Notes under the pieces: generated by a model | What the model saw: only the letters and a program-made list of their open reading frames with translations | Told to the model about the DNA's origin: nothing | Databases searched by the model: none | Shown here: one piece after another, positions 15,737-24,400 of the stretch | Position numbering within the stretch: the stretch's first letter is position 1 | How the letters are laid out: each line of letters opens with the position of its first letter | Made by a program: the position numbers and the translations under genes | Source of the DNA: JAMCTM01 sp023473545 | Lineage (GTDB): Bacteria; Patescibacteriota; Microgenomatia; Levybacterales; UBA12049 | Assembly (NCBI GenBank): GCA_023473545.1 | Contig: JAMCXO010000022.1 | Span: forward strand, 1-40,930 | DNA: 40,930 bases | Direction: 5' to 3'

Positions 15737-18700
15737 GTGAGAAATAGTTATTTTTTCCCTCTTGTATTTTTATTCCTCAGCTCCTTAGCTTTATTTGTCC
15801 TTCTGAAAAAACCGCTTTCAGTTTTTGCCACGTCCTCATCGTCATGGTGTCCTAAAACCGCAAACTGCTACCCGGGTTGCGATAATGTTCCGCTATATAC
15901 AGGCAGCGGGTATGTCTGTGATAAGCCGGGCGATTGCGGCAGCATGAACACGATCTGTGACTATATCGGAATCAATGGATGCGGTTGTTCACAGACAGCC
16001 TGGTGCGGAGGCCCTGATCCTAACTCTTGTCAGGGAGTACTAACCTGCACTCCTAACTGTAATGGAACAATTAACGGCGAAACCTATCATTATGTACAGT
16101 GTGTTCCAGGATCTTCTTGTACAGGGCCCGCAGACGGAAACGGGTGCGCTTATTGTCAAACTGATTTTTATCCACGGTGTAATCCTGATGGAAGCTGTTC
16201 AAATATAGAGTGTACTACTCCTGGAATAGGAGAATGTGGATCATTTCCTAATCCCTGTGGTACCTTTGGAGATTTAATGTCCTGTCCCCAGCCCACCCCC
16301 ACCACCGTCCCCACGGCCGTTCCAACCGCCCCTCCCAGCTGCACTGTTGTCAAGACTTATCCTCAGTGTGGGGGAACCTGTAATGGAACAAGCTATTCCT
16401 CTAGCGATACGGTTATGACAACCCAGTCTTCCTGCAGTAATGGAACAACCCAATATTCCTGTACCGACCTGGGAACCTTGCCCGGGCAGTGTGGTAACCC
16501 TTCCGGTGGCCCTCCAAGTTTTTCCTGCGCCTGGTGCGCGGGGCCTGACCAGTGCAGCAAGTCAGGCGGCACAGCTGTTCCGGACAGCTCTTGTAATCCC
16601 CCTTACTGTTGCCAACCTAACGGAGGAGGCAAAGTCGATGTCCCCTGCGGCAATCCCTCCAACTCTCAAACCCTCACGGTTAACTCCAGCAATGGCGGGG
16701 GTTCCTGCACCTTGACTATTACCAGCGTGGGATATAACAATGGCTACAACAACACGTACGGGCCTGACATGGGAATGAGCTACTGGCAGCCTGGCAGTCA
16801 GTCTTTAGCTAACAATCCACTCCCCTCCACCCCTCTCTTAGCAAACATGGCGGGCAGTTCCGAACAGCTTTGGAGATCTGCTACCGAATGCAATACTTCC
16901 CAAGACGTTGGTTGCAACAGCTGCGGTTACAAGGCGGGGGGGCACCATAACTGTAATGAGAGCAACCAGATGGGGGGCTTTGCCGTCATGGACTTTGAGA
17001 ACATGTGGGCATACACCTCTTCTCTTTTAACCATCCAGACAGAGATTCAGAAGTATACCTATGACCAGGGACAGCCAGGGAAGAAAAACGCTGGCTATAT
17101 TATCCAGTCTGATACCCCGGGCTGCACCATCAACCTTCAAAACGCACCTGTTGACTGTTCAAATACCACCATCTCCCAGAATAATGGCGGGATGACTTCT
17201 CTTACCACGGAATGGTGGAGCGGAGGTAACGATGCCTGCTACGTCTACTACCAACCTACCTCAGGCCCCCCCTACTCCGAAACCCATTCCTTTTCTCTGC
17301 ACTACTGCGGTAATGGGGTCTGCGAGTGCGGGGAGCAGGGAACAAATCCTTCCGGTTCTAACTACTGTCCCCAGGACTGTCCTCCTCCAACCTATTCTAT
17401 CTCAGGCTTTGTGTTTGTTGACTATAACCATGACGGACAGGAAATTTCTCCTGATACCAACTACACAGGGGGCAACGCGGTCATTCAGCTGAGGGGAACC
17501 AAAACAGAAACTGTAAACGCTGATGCAAGCGGCAACTATACCTTTGGCAGCCTCCCCAACGGGTTCTATACCATTACCCTGGTTGACCCCCCTGGATATA
17601 CCAGCAGTTACCCTGGCTCCAATGATCCAAGAAGTGTAAGTATCAATAACGCTGATGTAACAAACCAGTATATAGCCATGACTCCTTTGTACTCAATCTC
17701 TGGCACCGTGTTTGTGGATACCAACAAGGATCATAAGTTCTCTTTCGCAAGCGGGGACACCTCTTATTCAGGGGCAGTGGTGGATCTTTCAACAGGGGCG
17801 CAAACAACCTCTGGCTCATATAATCCCAATCCTCCCTACGGCAACTATCTGTTCAGTAACCTTCTAAGCGGCACATACCAGGTACATCTTGATTCTCTTC
17901 CCCCTGGCTATGAGGCAACCTATCCTTTGATAGGAGCGGGCAATCCGTATTTCATTAACCTGGGAATAAATACCTCCCCATCCTGTTCCCTAATCCCTGA
18001 CTCTCCAGAATCATCGGATTCTCCTCCTCAGAGTCCCTGCTATACGGGGAGTATAAGGGGGGCTGACTTTGGCATCACCAACTCCATCCCCTGGTATCAG
18101 TGCGTTGGGGCTGAGTGCAACTTTGACAGCTCATCGGAGATTATCCCATCTAATGGCAGTGTTCTGGATAGCTGCAGCGCCAAGGGATACGCCATTGGCT
18201 CCAATGATACCAGTCAAAGCCCAGGGGTTTACCTTGATGAGCCCCCTAATCCTTTAAGCGCTGTCTCCTCAGAGGGCTGGATTGCCAACCCCTATACCTT
18301 TACCCCCAAAACAGCCGGGGTGATAAGGACTGCCTATGCGTATATAGGGACAACGCTTAGCCAATCCAATATCAACACCCAGAACGGTTCACTGGTTGAG
18401 CTGTCGGGGAATGATTCAAGCGGTAATCCCTACTGCTCAAACAATGATCTTTTAAACTGCACCCTTGAAGCCAGTCTTCCCAACGGGGTATATATAGCCA
18501 ATCTGCCTGATAGCGCCAATCCTGCTTTTCATTATCCCAATGACACCTTTGATCCAACAGCCAATGACTTTGTTCTCAACAGCTACACCTTTCCCCCAAA
18601 CAAGAACTATGTCATCCTGGTCAACGGTAACCTTTATCTAAACGGCAATATCCTTGTTCCCAACGGCTCAACCGTAACCTTCTACGTTAAGGGGAGTATT

Positions 18701-19090
18701 GTGGTTAGTCCTAATGTCGGGGAGTCAAACCCCTCTGTCTGCAAGCCCTCAACAGTACCAGGGGGTATTTCAACGGGATGCGATATGGAGGGATTCTACA
18801 GCTCTGATAATTCCTTCATCATCCAGAACAACCAGCTGGCAGACAGCACCAATGACTGTGCCCAAAACCCTCCCAACAATACCGACAAACAGCTGAATAT
18901 AGCAGGGGCGGTGGTGATTAACGCCTCTGACACACCCGGAGGGCCAACCTCCATTGACAACCAAAGGGATCTGTGCGGGAATGATCTAAAATGTCCCACC
19001 TACACCATTACCGAGAGGCCTGATATGATCCTTAACGCCCCCCAGCTCATAAAGCACCCTAACTTTGTCTGGCAGGAGGTGGCTCCGTAA
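15737..19090 (+). CDS. Large secreted Cys-rich protein with two SdrD-B-like repeats
   Basis: 1,117 residues from GTG 15737. A signal peptide (about 1-30, FFPLVFLFLSSLALFVLL) is followed by a Cys/Gly/Asn-rich region to about 310 with a PTPTTVPTAVPTAPPS linker near 190, a central domain ending in CGNGVCECGEQG and NYCPQDC (about 525-545), and two SdrD-B/Cna-B-like beta-sandwich repeats starting YSISGFVFVDYNHDG (about 553) and YSISGTVFVDTNKDH (about 651). The C-terminal region (about 790-1117) is Asn/Ser/Pro-rich and ends PNFVWQEVAP. Nothing suggests an enzyme. The many cysteines imply disulfide-stabilised extracellular structure, so an adhesin or surface-layer role is inferred. No LPXTG motif was seen. 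Confidence 0.78.
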   Translation: MRNSYFFPLVFLFLSSLALFVLLKKPLSVFATSSSSWCPKTANCYPGCDNVPLYTGSGYVCDKPGDCGSMNTICDYIGINGCGCSQTAWCGGPDPNSCQGVLTCTPNCNGTINGETYHYVQCVPGSSCTGPADGNGCAYCQTDFYPRCNPDGSCSNIECTTPGIGECGSFPNPCGTFGDLMSCPQPTPTTVPTAVPTAPPSCTVVKTYPQCGGTCNGTSYSSSDTVMTTQSSCSNGTTQYSCTDLGTLPGQCGNPSGGPPSFSCAWCAGPDQCSKSGGTAVPDSSCNPPYCCQPNGGGKVDVPCGNPSNSQTLTVNSSNGGGSCTLTITSVGYNNGYNNTYGPDMGMSYWQPGSQSLANNPLPSTPLLANMAGSSEQLWRSATECNTSQDVGCNSCGYKAGGHHNCNESNQMGGFAVMDFENMWAYTSSLLTIQTEIQKYTYDQGQPGKKNAGYIIQSDTPGCTINLQNAPVDCSNTTISQNNGGMTSLTTEWWSGGNDACYVYYQPTSGPPYSETHSFSLHYCGNGVCECGEQGTNPSGSNYCPQDCPPPTYSISGFVFVDYNHDGQEISPDTNYTGGNAVIQLRGTKTETVNADASGNYTFGSLPNGFYTITLVDPPGYTSSYPGSNDPRSVSINNADVTNQYIAMTPLYSISGTVFVDTNKDHKFSFASGDTSYSGAVVDLSTGAQTTSGSYNPNPPYGNYLFSNLLSGTYQVHLDSLPPGYEATYPLIGAGNPYFINLGINTSPSCSLIPDSPESSDSPPQSPCYTGSIRGADFGITNSIPWYQCVGAECNFDSSSEIIPSNGSVLDSCSAKGYAIGSNDTSQSPGVYLDEPPNPLSAVSSEGWIANPYTFTPKTAGVIRTAYAYIGTTLSQSNINTQNGSLVELSGNDSSGNPYCSNNDLLNCTLEASLPNGVYIANLPDSANPAFHYPNDTFDPTANDFVLNSYTFPPNKNYVILVNGNLYLNGNILVPNGSTVTFYVKGSIVVSPNVGESNPSVCKPSTVPGGISTGCDMEGFYSSDNSFIIQNNQLADSTNDCAQNPPNNTDKQLNIAGAVVINASDTPGGPTSIDNQRDLCGNDLKCPTYTITERPDMILNAPQLIKHPNFVWQEVAP

Positions 19091-19102
19091 GGGGGGGTAG
19101 AT

Positions 19103-19131
19103 TTGCTTTTTGGCAATTATTGTGATATATA
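19103..19131 (+). promoter_or_regulatory. Promoter of the riboswitch transcript (TTGCTT class)
   Basis: TTGCTT (19103-19108), 17 nt ending ATTGTGA, TATATA (19126-19131). The expected start is near 19138, just before the aptamer. Confidence 0.6.
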
Positions 19132-19147
19132 AAAATTAATTAACAAC

Positions 19148-19310
19148 AAGGTCTGGGGTTTCGATCCTGGTTTATCAAGGGAATCACGGTGAAATTCCGT
19201 GGCTGTGCCGCAACTGTTAAAGTCAGACTACTTGAGCCTTGTCTTACCTTCGAGCAAAGGAAAAAGTAGATTTTTTTAACTTAACCTTCTCGCTCGGGAA
19301 GGTTTTTATT
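19148..19310 (+). ncRNA. Cobalamin (AdoCbl) riboswitch with transcriptional expression platform
   Basis: The conserved core is plain: GGGAA (19179-19183), GGTGAAATTCCG, GGCTGTGCCGCAACTGT (19201-19217) and the B12 box AGTCAGACTACTTGAGCC (19221-19238). AAGGT (19148-19152) can pair with ACCTT (19246-19250) as P1. ACCTTCGAGC (19246-19255) can instead pair with GCTCGGGAAGGT (19292-19303) as an antiterminator. Ligand binding should favour P1 and release the terminator at 19283-19310, so the switch is predicted OFF with B12. It controls the gene at 19339. Confidence 0.9.
19283..19310 (+). terminator. Intrinsic terminator of the riboswitch
   Basis: AACCTTC (19283-19289) pairs with GAAGGTT (19298-19304), extendable by two pairs, followed by a T-rich run (TTTTTATTTT from 19303). 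It ends 28 nt before ATG 19339. Confidence 0.8.
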
Positions 19311-19338
19311 TTCTAATCCTTCGCTCGATCATAAAACT

Positions 19339-20895
19339 ATGATTGCGGAAGCGCCAAGATTTATCGCTAACCAAGAACCGGAGGGGCATTCCGTCCAAAC
19401 GAATGACTTTGATATCGAAGAATCCCGAAGGCTAAAAAGCTCTTTAGAACAAAAGGTTGGCTGGGGGTATAATGTTTTGGCCGAAGTTGATATCCTCCTG
19501 GGGTCTTTGCGAAAATCTCCTTCTTCGGGAATTGACCCGGCGGCAAAAGAGTACGTGCTCGAAAATGAATTAACAGCCGCCTGCGAAGCAGTGGAGAGCG
19601 GCCGCTACCTCTGGTCATCGTACAGACCCTGGGACGCGAAAGCCGGGGAATTTAAGGCATTCGGCACCTCATTTATCGGACTCTTACGATCAGGCGTTGC
19701 CGATATGGAAAAAAAAGTGCGTCAGGAAGAACGCGAAGAATATGAATTTGAATTAAAGCGAAGGTCCATAGAGCTTGCCGTAGAGCAGGAGCTCACCCGT
19801 TTATACGCTAATGGAGAGCGCGGCAGGATGTTTCTTACCATCTCTGCCTATCCCGAAGAGGTTTCGGAAGAGATAGCCGCCGGTTTAGGCTATAAACCGG
19901 AAGACAGATTAGCCAAACTGCGTTTTGAGGTTTTCGCCAAAGGCGTCTTTGCCGAAGATGTCAGACAAACCGTCGAATTAAGCGTTGCCAATGGCTCGGT
20001 GCGGGTTTTTCAAAAATTGGCTTTAGATCTTGGCGAAAACCCTTCGGATTTTCCGGATTCAGCAAGCCTTCTGGCAAGGCCTATCAGCCTTGGAGACCCT
20101 TCGAATTATCTGGATAAGATAACAGCTATTGCGCAAAGATATGACCGGCTCCTGGAAAACGAAGACCCAACCTCGTCTTATTTTTGCGGACAAAAAGTCA
20201 AGACTAAGAATTACGAAGAAATTATCGCCAGGCAGCGCTTTGTCAGAGAAAAAGGCAAGGAGCTGGTCGAAAAACTATATAATCTGGACATGGAATTGGC
20301 CGAAAGCCTAAACCAAGAAAAGCCAACCCCGCCAATAGAAGATTCCATCCGCTACTGGTTGGTTACTAAAGACGGAAACAACCGGTACCTGCTCTCGGAA
20401 GAAGAACGGGGGGTTTTGGAAGAGGTAACTAAAAATAATATTTTATCGAGAACCGCCGCCTTTATCCTCAAGAAAAACGAATTAGTCCGCATGTGGTCGG
20501 TTATGGCCTGCCTTATTAACGAAGAGAAAGCCAAGAAGCTCTTTGGGGAAGAAAAAGTTATCCGCATTCAAAACATGATGAAAGAGACAGCTGTTCCAAC
20601 CCAAATGCAATATTATCTTGATCAAATGATCGCTTACGCCAACCCTCAATTTATTGCCTGCGGAGGATTAGTTAATTCCTTTGGCGCGGGACCCGGTTTG
20701 CCAAATAGCGCAAAAGGCCTTTTCCAAAGCCCCCTGTCTCAAGTCAAAGAGAGCAGGTACCGGTTGTTTTCACAAGCCGAATCTCGTATTTTATGCTGTA
20801 CCTGCCCTTATTGCAAGCAGGAGGTTGAGGCTGTTATTAAAGACGGGTCTATTACCTGTCCAAAATGTAACAAAAGTGTTTCTTGGCAGAATTAG
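19339..20895 (+). CDS. Riboswitch-controlled protein with C-terminal zinc ribbon, unknown function
   Basis: 518 residues, not recognised as any known family. No signal peptide or transmembrane segment, so cytoplasmic. Residues 1-480 are charged and largely helical, with a possible coiled coil around EKKVRQEEREEYEFELKRR (about 117-140) and a distinctive GRMFLTISAYPEEVSEEIA stretch (about 163-181). The C-terminus is a four-Cys zinc ribbon: CCTCPYC and, 17 residues later, CPKC. It is the only gene after the cobalamin riboswitch and is thus predicted to be expressed when AdoCbl is scarce. It is not a transporter or a known cobalamin-biosynthesis enzyme. It converges, with 2 bp between stops, on the operon encoding the B12-dependent RNR and the adenosyltransferase that makes its cofactor. 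Confidence 0.82.
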   Translation: MIAEAPRFIANQEPEGHSVQTNDFDIEESRRLKSSLEQKVGWGYNVLAEVDILLGSLRKSPSSGIDPAAKEYVLENELTAACEAVESGRYLWSSYRPWDAKAGEFKAFGTSFIGLLRSGVADMEKKVRQEEREEYEFELKRRSIELAVEQELTRLYANGERGRMFLTISAYPEEVSEEIAAGLGYKPEDRLAKLRFEVFAKGVFAEDVRQTVELSVANGSVRVFQKLALDLGENPSDFPDSASLLARPISLGDPSNYLDKITAIAQRYDRLLENEDPTSSYFCGQKVKTKNYEEIIARQRFVREKGKELVEKLYNLDMELAESLNQEKPTPPIEDSIRYWLVTKDGNNRYLLSEEERGVLEEVTKNNILSRTAAFILKKNELVRMWSVMACLINEEKAKKLFGEEKVIRIQNMMKETAVPTQMQYYLDQMIAYANPQFIACGGLVNSFGAGPGLPNSAKGLFQSPLSQVKESRYRLFSQAESRILCCTCPYCKQEVEAVIKDGSITCPKCNKSVSWQN

Positions 20896-20897
20896 AA

Positions 20898-21488
20898 CTA
20901 ACCGCCAGTCTTCCAAATTGTTTCTTTTTTGCCTTCCTGGTAATTAGCAAAACGGGCCATGGTAAACAAAAGATCGGAAAGACGGTTAAAGTATTCCAGG
21001 ATTTCAGCCCGCACGTTTTCTTCATTACGCAGGGCGACAATGTTTCGCTCCGCCCTTCGGCATACTGTTCGGCTTAGATGCAGAAGAGCTCCCAGCCTCC
21101 CTCCTCCCGGCAGAATAAAATTATGGAGTTCCGGCATTTTCCCTGTCATTTGGTCAATCTCTCTTTCAAATTCCCCAACATGTTTTACTACTTCTGATAG
21201 GTATTCTTTTTCCGCTTTCCGATGACGAGGAATATCTGTTGGGTTTGCCAGCATTGAGCCTATTTCTAGCAAATCGCTTTGAATCATTTGCAACTCAACC
21301 CGCAATCTTTCTTTAACCTTTTGCGTTTTGAGTTTTGAATCTTGAATCTCCGCCGCCGCAAGGCCAATCAGCGAATCCAATTCATCAACAGTCCCGTACG
21401 CGTTTACGCGAAGATTGGCTTTTGAAACTCTTTTTCCGCCAAAAAGCGATGTTTCCCCTTTATCTCCTTTTCTGGTATAAATCGGCAT
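20898..21488 (-). CDS. pduO: PduO-type cob(I)alamin adenosyltransferase
   Basis: 196 residues from ATG 21488. The ATG overlaps the RNR stop as TAATG, suggesting translational coupling; an ATG at 21494 would add two residues. Family motifs are YTRKGDKGETSLFGG (ATP binding, 4-18), VNAYGTVDELDSLIG and the later helix LSRTVCRRAERNIVAL with FNRLSDLLFTMAR. It transfers the adenosyl group of ATP to cob(I)alamin, giving the AdoCbl used by the RNR encoded directly upstream. A short insertion DSKLKTQKVKERL after AAAEIQ comes from a 7-nt periodic repeat (21315-21351). Confidence 0.94.
   Translation of the reverse strand: MPIYTRKGDKGETSLFGGKRVSKANLRVNAYGTVDELDSLIGLAAAEIQDSKLKTQKVKERLRVELQMIQSDLLEIGSMLANPTDIPRHRKAEKEYLSEVVKHVGEFEREIDQMTGKMPELHNFILPGGGRLGALLHLSRTVCRRAERNIVALRNEENVRAEILEYFNRLSDLLFTMARFANYQEGKKETIWKTGG
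21315..21351. repeat. 7-nt periodic repeat in the adenosyltransferase gene
   Basis: On the coding strand the units ATTCAAG, ATTCAAA, ACTCAAA, ACGCAAA follow one another. They encode the polar insertion DSKLKTQK between two helices. Confidence 0.65.
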
Positions 21489-24400
21489 TAACATTCGCTG
21501 TATCCGCAGCTATAGCATTTCCGGCAGCCTTCCTCATAGGCAAAGCTAACTGTTCCGCAGGAAGGACAGATGTCAAAAAGTCCGGTCGAGGATGAATCAT
21601 CTTTTATTTTAAGCGCCAGCTGGTTAACATGAACTTCGTCTGATGGTTTATTTTCTTCTTTAGAAAATCCGTTTGATAAATCAGCCGAAGGACTCCTGTC
21701 TTCAACCTGTCCGTTAACGGCAAACCCCATATGCGCCGCGAGCACTTTGGCAACCGCGTCGGGCAGGGATCTAACCTTATTTACGCCAAATCCAACACTT
21801 CTTGCCCCTCCGATTCCGACAAGCTGGGCTACAATCTGGCGCACCTTTTCCCGTTGGGTTACCCCCGCGTTAAGCTGAAGAGAAAGAGAAATCATCCTGC
21901 CCAGCCCCTCCGCCATCGCGCCAACATCGGATCCTGATTTGCCCACTGTTATAAACATTTCCGAAGGCTCCGTCCTGTCGCTTTGATGATTTATGGAAAT
22001 ATAGGTTATGCCCATTGGCGTCTTGACTTTATAGGTTACCCCTTCCAGTTTTTCCGGGCGAGGCAAAACAGCCACCATGGGCAAAGCGGGCTGGGTAACC
22101 TCTTCTTTCTCTTTCTTCTCCTTTGCCGAATCCACTCTTTCCAAAACACCCTGACGCGATCCGTCACGCATATAGGTAATACCCTTTAATCCCATATCGT
22201 AGGCAAGCATGTAGAGCGTCTTGACGTCATCAACCGTATGGCTGTTAGGCGCGTTAACGGTTTTGGAGATTGACGAATCAATATACTCCTGGGCTATTGC
22301 CTGAACCCTGGCGTGATCCAAAGGCGTCAGATCGTTGGCGGAGGCAAAGTAGTCAGGCTTTTCTTCGTTGGGATGATCCTTAAGCCACTGCTCATAAAGA
22401 TAATGATAAACTATTTCCTCTCCGCCCCTCCAGCGTCTAAGAAACTTAAATTCATAAACAGGCTCTATGCCGGAGGTAACCCCGGAAACAAGAGAGGTGG
22501 TGCCGGTTGGGGCAATGGTTAATAAAACCGCGTTTCTGATGCCTTGTTTTCTAATCTTGTCCCGAAGTTTTTCCGGCAGGGCTTTTACGTGATAGCCCTC
22601 CAGGTATTTTTCCGGGGCGAACTTTGGAAAAGAGCCCTTCTCTTTGGCAATATCCGAAGACGCTTCGTAGGCGCTGTCCCTAAGGGTTTCGAAAATCTTG
22701 TGAAGAACCGGCTCGCATTCTTTGGAGCCGTATCTGATTTTCATTTTAATAAGCGCGTCCCCCAAACCCATAATGCCAAGGCCCTGGCGCCGGATTTCCT
22801 TGGAACGCTTTTCATTCTCTTTAAAGAAATAATAAGTTTGGTCAATCACGTTATCTAAAAACCTAACCGCCGTGGCCACATCTTTGCTAAAGTTTTTATA
22901 ATCAAACTCTCCGTTTTTAACATAAGCTGCCAGATTCATCGCTCCAAGATTGCAAACCGCCCAGCCCGAAAGCGGCTGCTCCCCGCACCCCCTGGAGACA
23001 ACTCCTTCGGCAATCCAGGTGTCCGAAATCGGCTCATGCAGATCATAAACCGTCTCAATTCCATCCTGCTCAACCGAGACAATCTTAGCAAGCCAGGTGT
23101 TACCGGTTAATGCAAAATCTTTTTGGGCAATTCTTAGCTTTTTTTGTTTATCCGGATGGGAAAGACCGATCCTTTCGGCAAACACCTTCATACCGGCTCC
23201 GGAGACAATAACCTCATACTGTCTGTGCTTAGAATAAATAATTCTATCGCCGATATGCCCGTTTGCTACTTTCTTGACTTTTACAATTCGCCCATGGATA
23301 CCAAAAGACAAAAGAATGCGGCGGATATCCAAGGCTAAATGTTGGCTGGTTGTTTTAAATCTCAGGAAAGGGTGGGTACTTGAAAGATTAATATTGCCAT
23401 CTGTCGAGAAAAGTCCGTCAAGAAGCCCTGCCAAGAAACGCCTGTTGGTATTTTGATACGCGAGGGGAATCCTTTTTTCAAAAGAATAGGAGGGGGCAAG
23501 AAGAGACTCTCTGACCATAAGCGCTGTGCCGTTTATTCCCCGCATGGTAAGATTAGCAGAGCGGCTATTTTGTGCCGCGTCAAGGCTTACTCTTGATCCT
23601 GTCATCTCAAGGGTTTCACGCACTAAAGAAATCCAATCCTTCTCATCCGTGTTAACGGCGAGCTTCACAACATTTCTGCTTAGAATTTTTTCCGTAATGC
23701 ATCCGTCTCCCAAAAGAATTCCCACCAAGAACCCGTAATCTCTGTCATTCCAACCCTTTGGCAAGCCGGAAACCTTGTTTTCGGGCATAAGGGTTGGGGC
23801 GATACGCACCATATCTCCTGCTTCAAGCTCCGCCAAACTTAACGGCGTAAATCTTTTATTGGCAGCATTTTTTGCTCTATCTTTATGCTTAATTGCGTGG
23901 AACTGATGAGCGGCTGTTGCGCGAAGCTCTGCTCCATCGGAAAGTTTTACCCGAAAAACCGGCTTATTCTCATAAGTCTCAACCTTATCAACCTTACCGC
24001 TGCCAAGTACCGTTGCTATTCTTTCTCCTTCCTGGATTGAATCCGCTCTTTTCCATCCATCCTTGGTGGCAACCAGAGTATCGCCTGTCAGGCAGGGATT
24101 TGTCGCGATCAGCTTCTCGAAATAAAAAGTGTTGCTTCTTTTATTCGACCTTTCCAGGAAGTGAAGCCCCGGCTCCGCGGATCTCCAGGCGGCCGTGCAG
24201 ATTAAATCCCAAAGGTATCTTGCCTTGACAGTCTTATAGACCTTGACTTTGCCGCCGATCTTGCGCCACTCGTCAATCTCCCCGTTCCACTTTTTATCAT
24301 ACCTCGGATCATCCAGGTCAGGATAAATAAGCTGCCAGTCCTGATCATTTTTCACCGCTTCCATAAAGGAATCGGAAACGCAAACCGACAAATTCGCTCC

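Noticed and set aside
20896..20897. Search for a bidirectional terminator between the riboswitch gene and the adenosyltransferase gene
   Set aside because: Only 2 bp separate the stop codons and no hairpin with a T tract was found around them, so none is reported.
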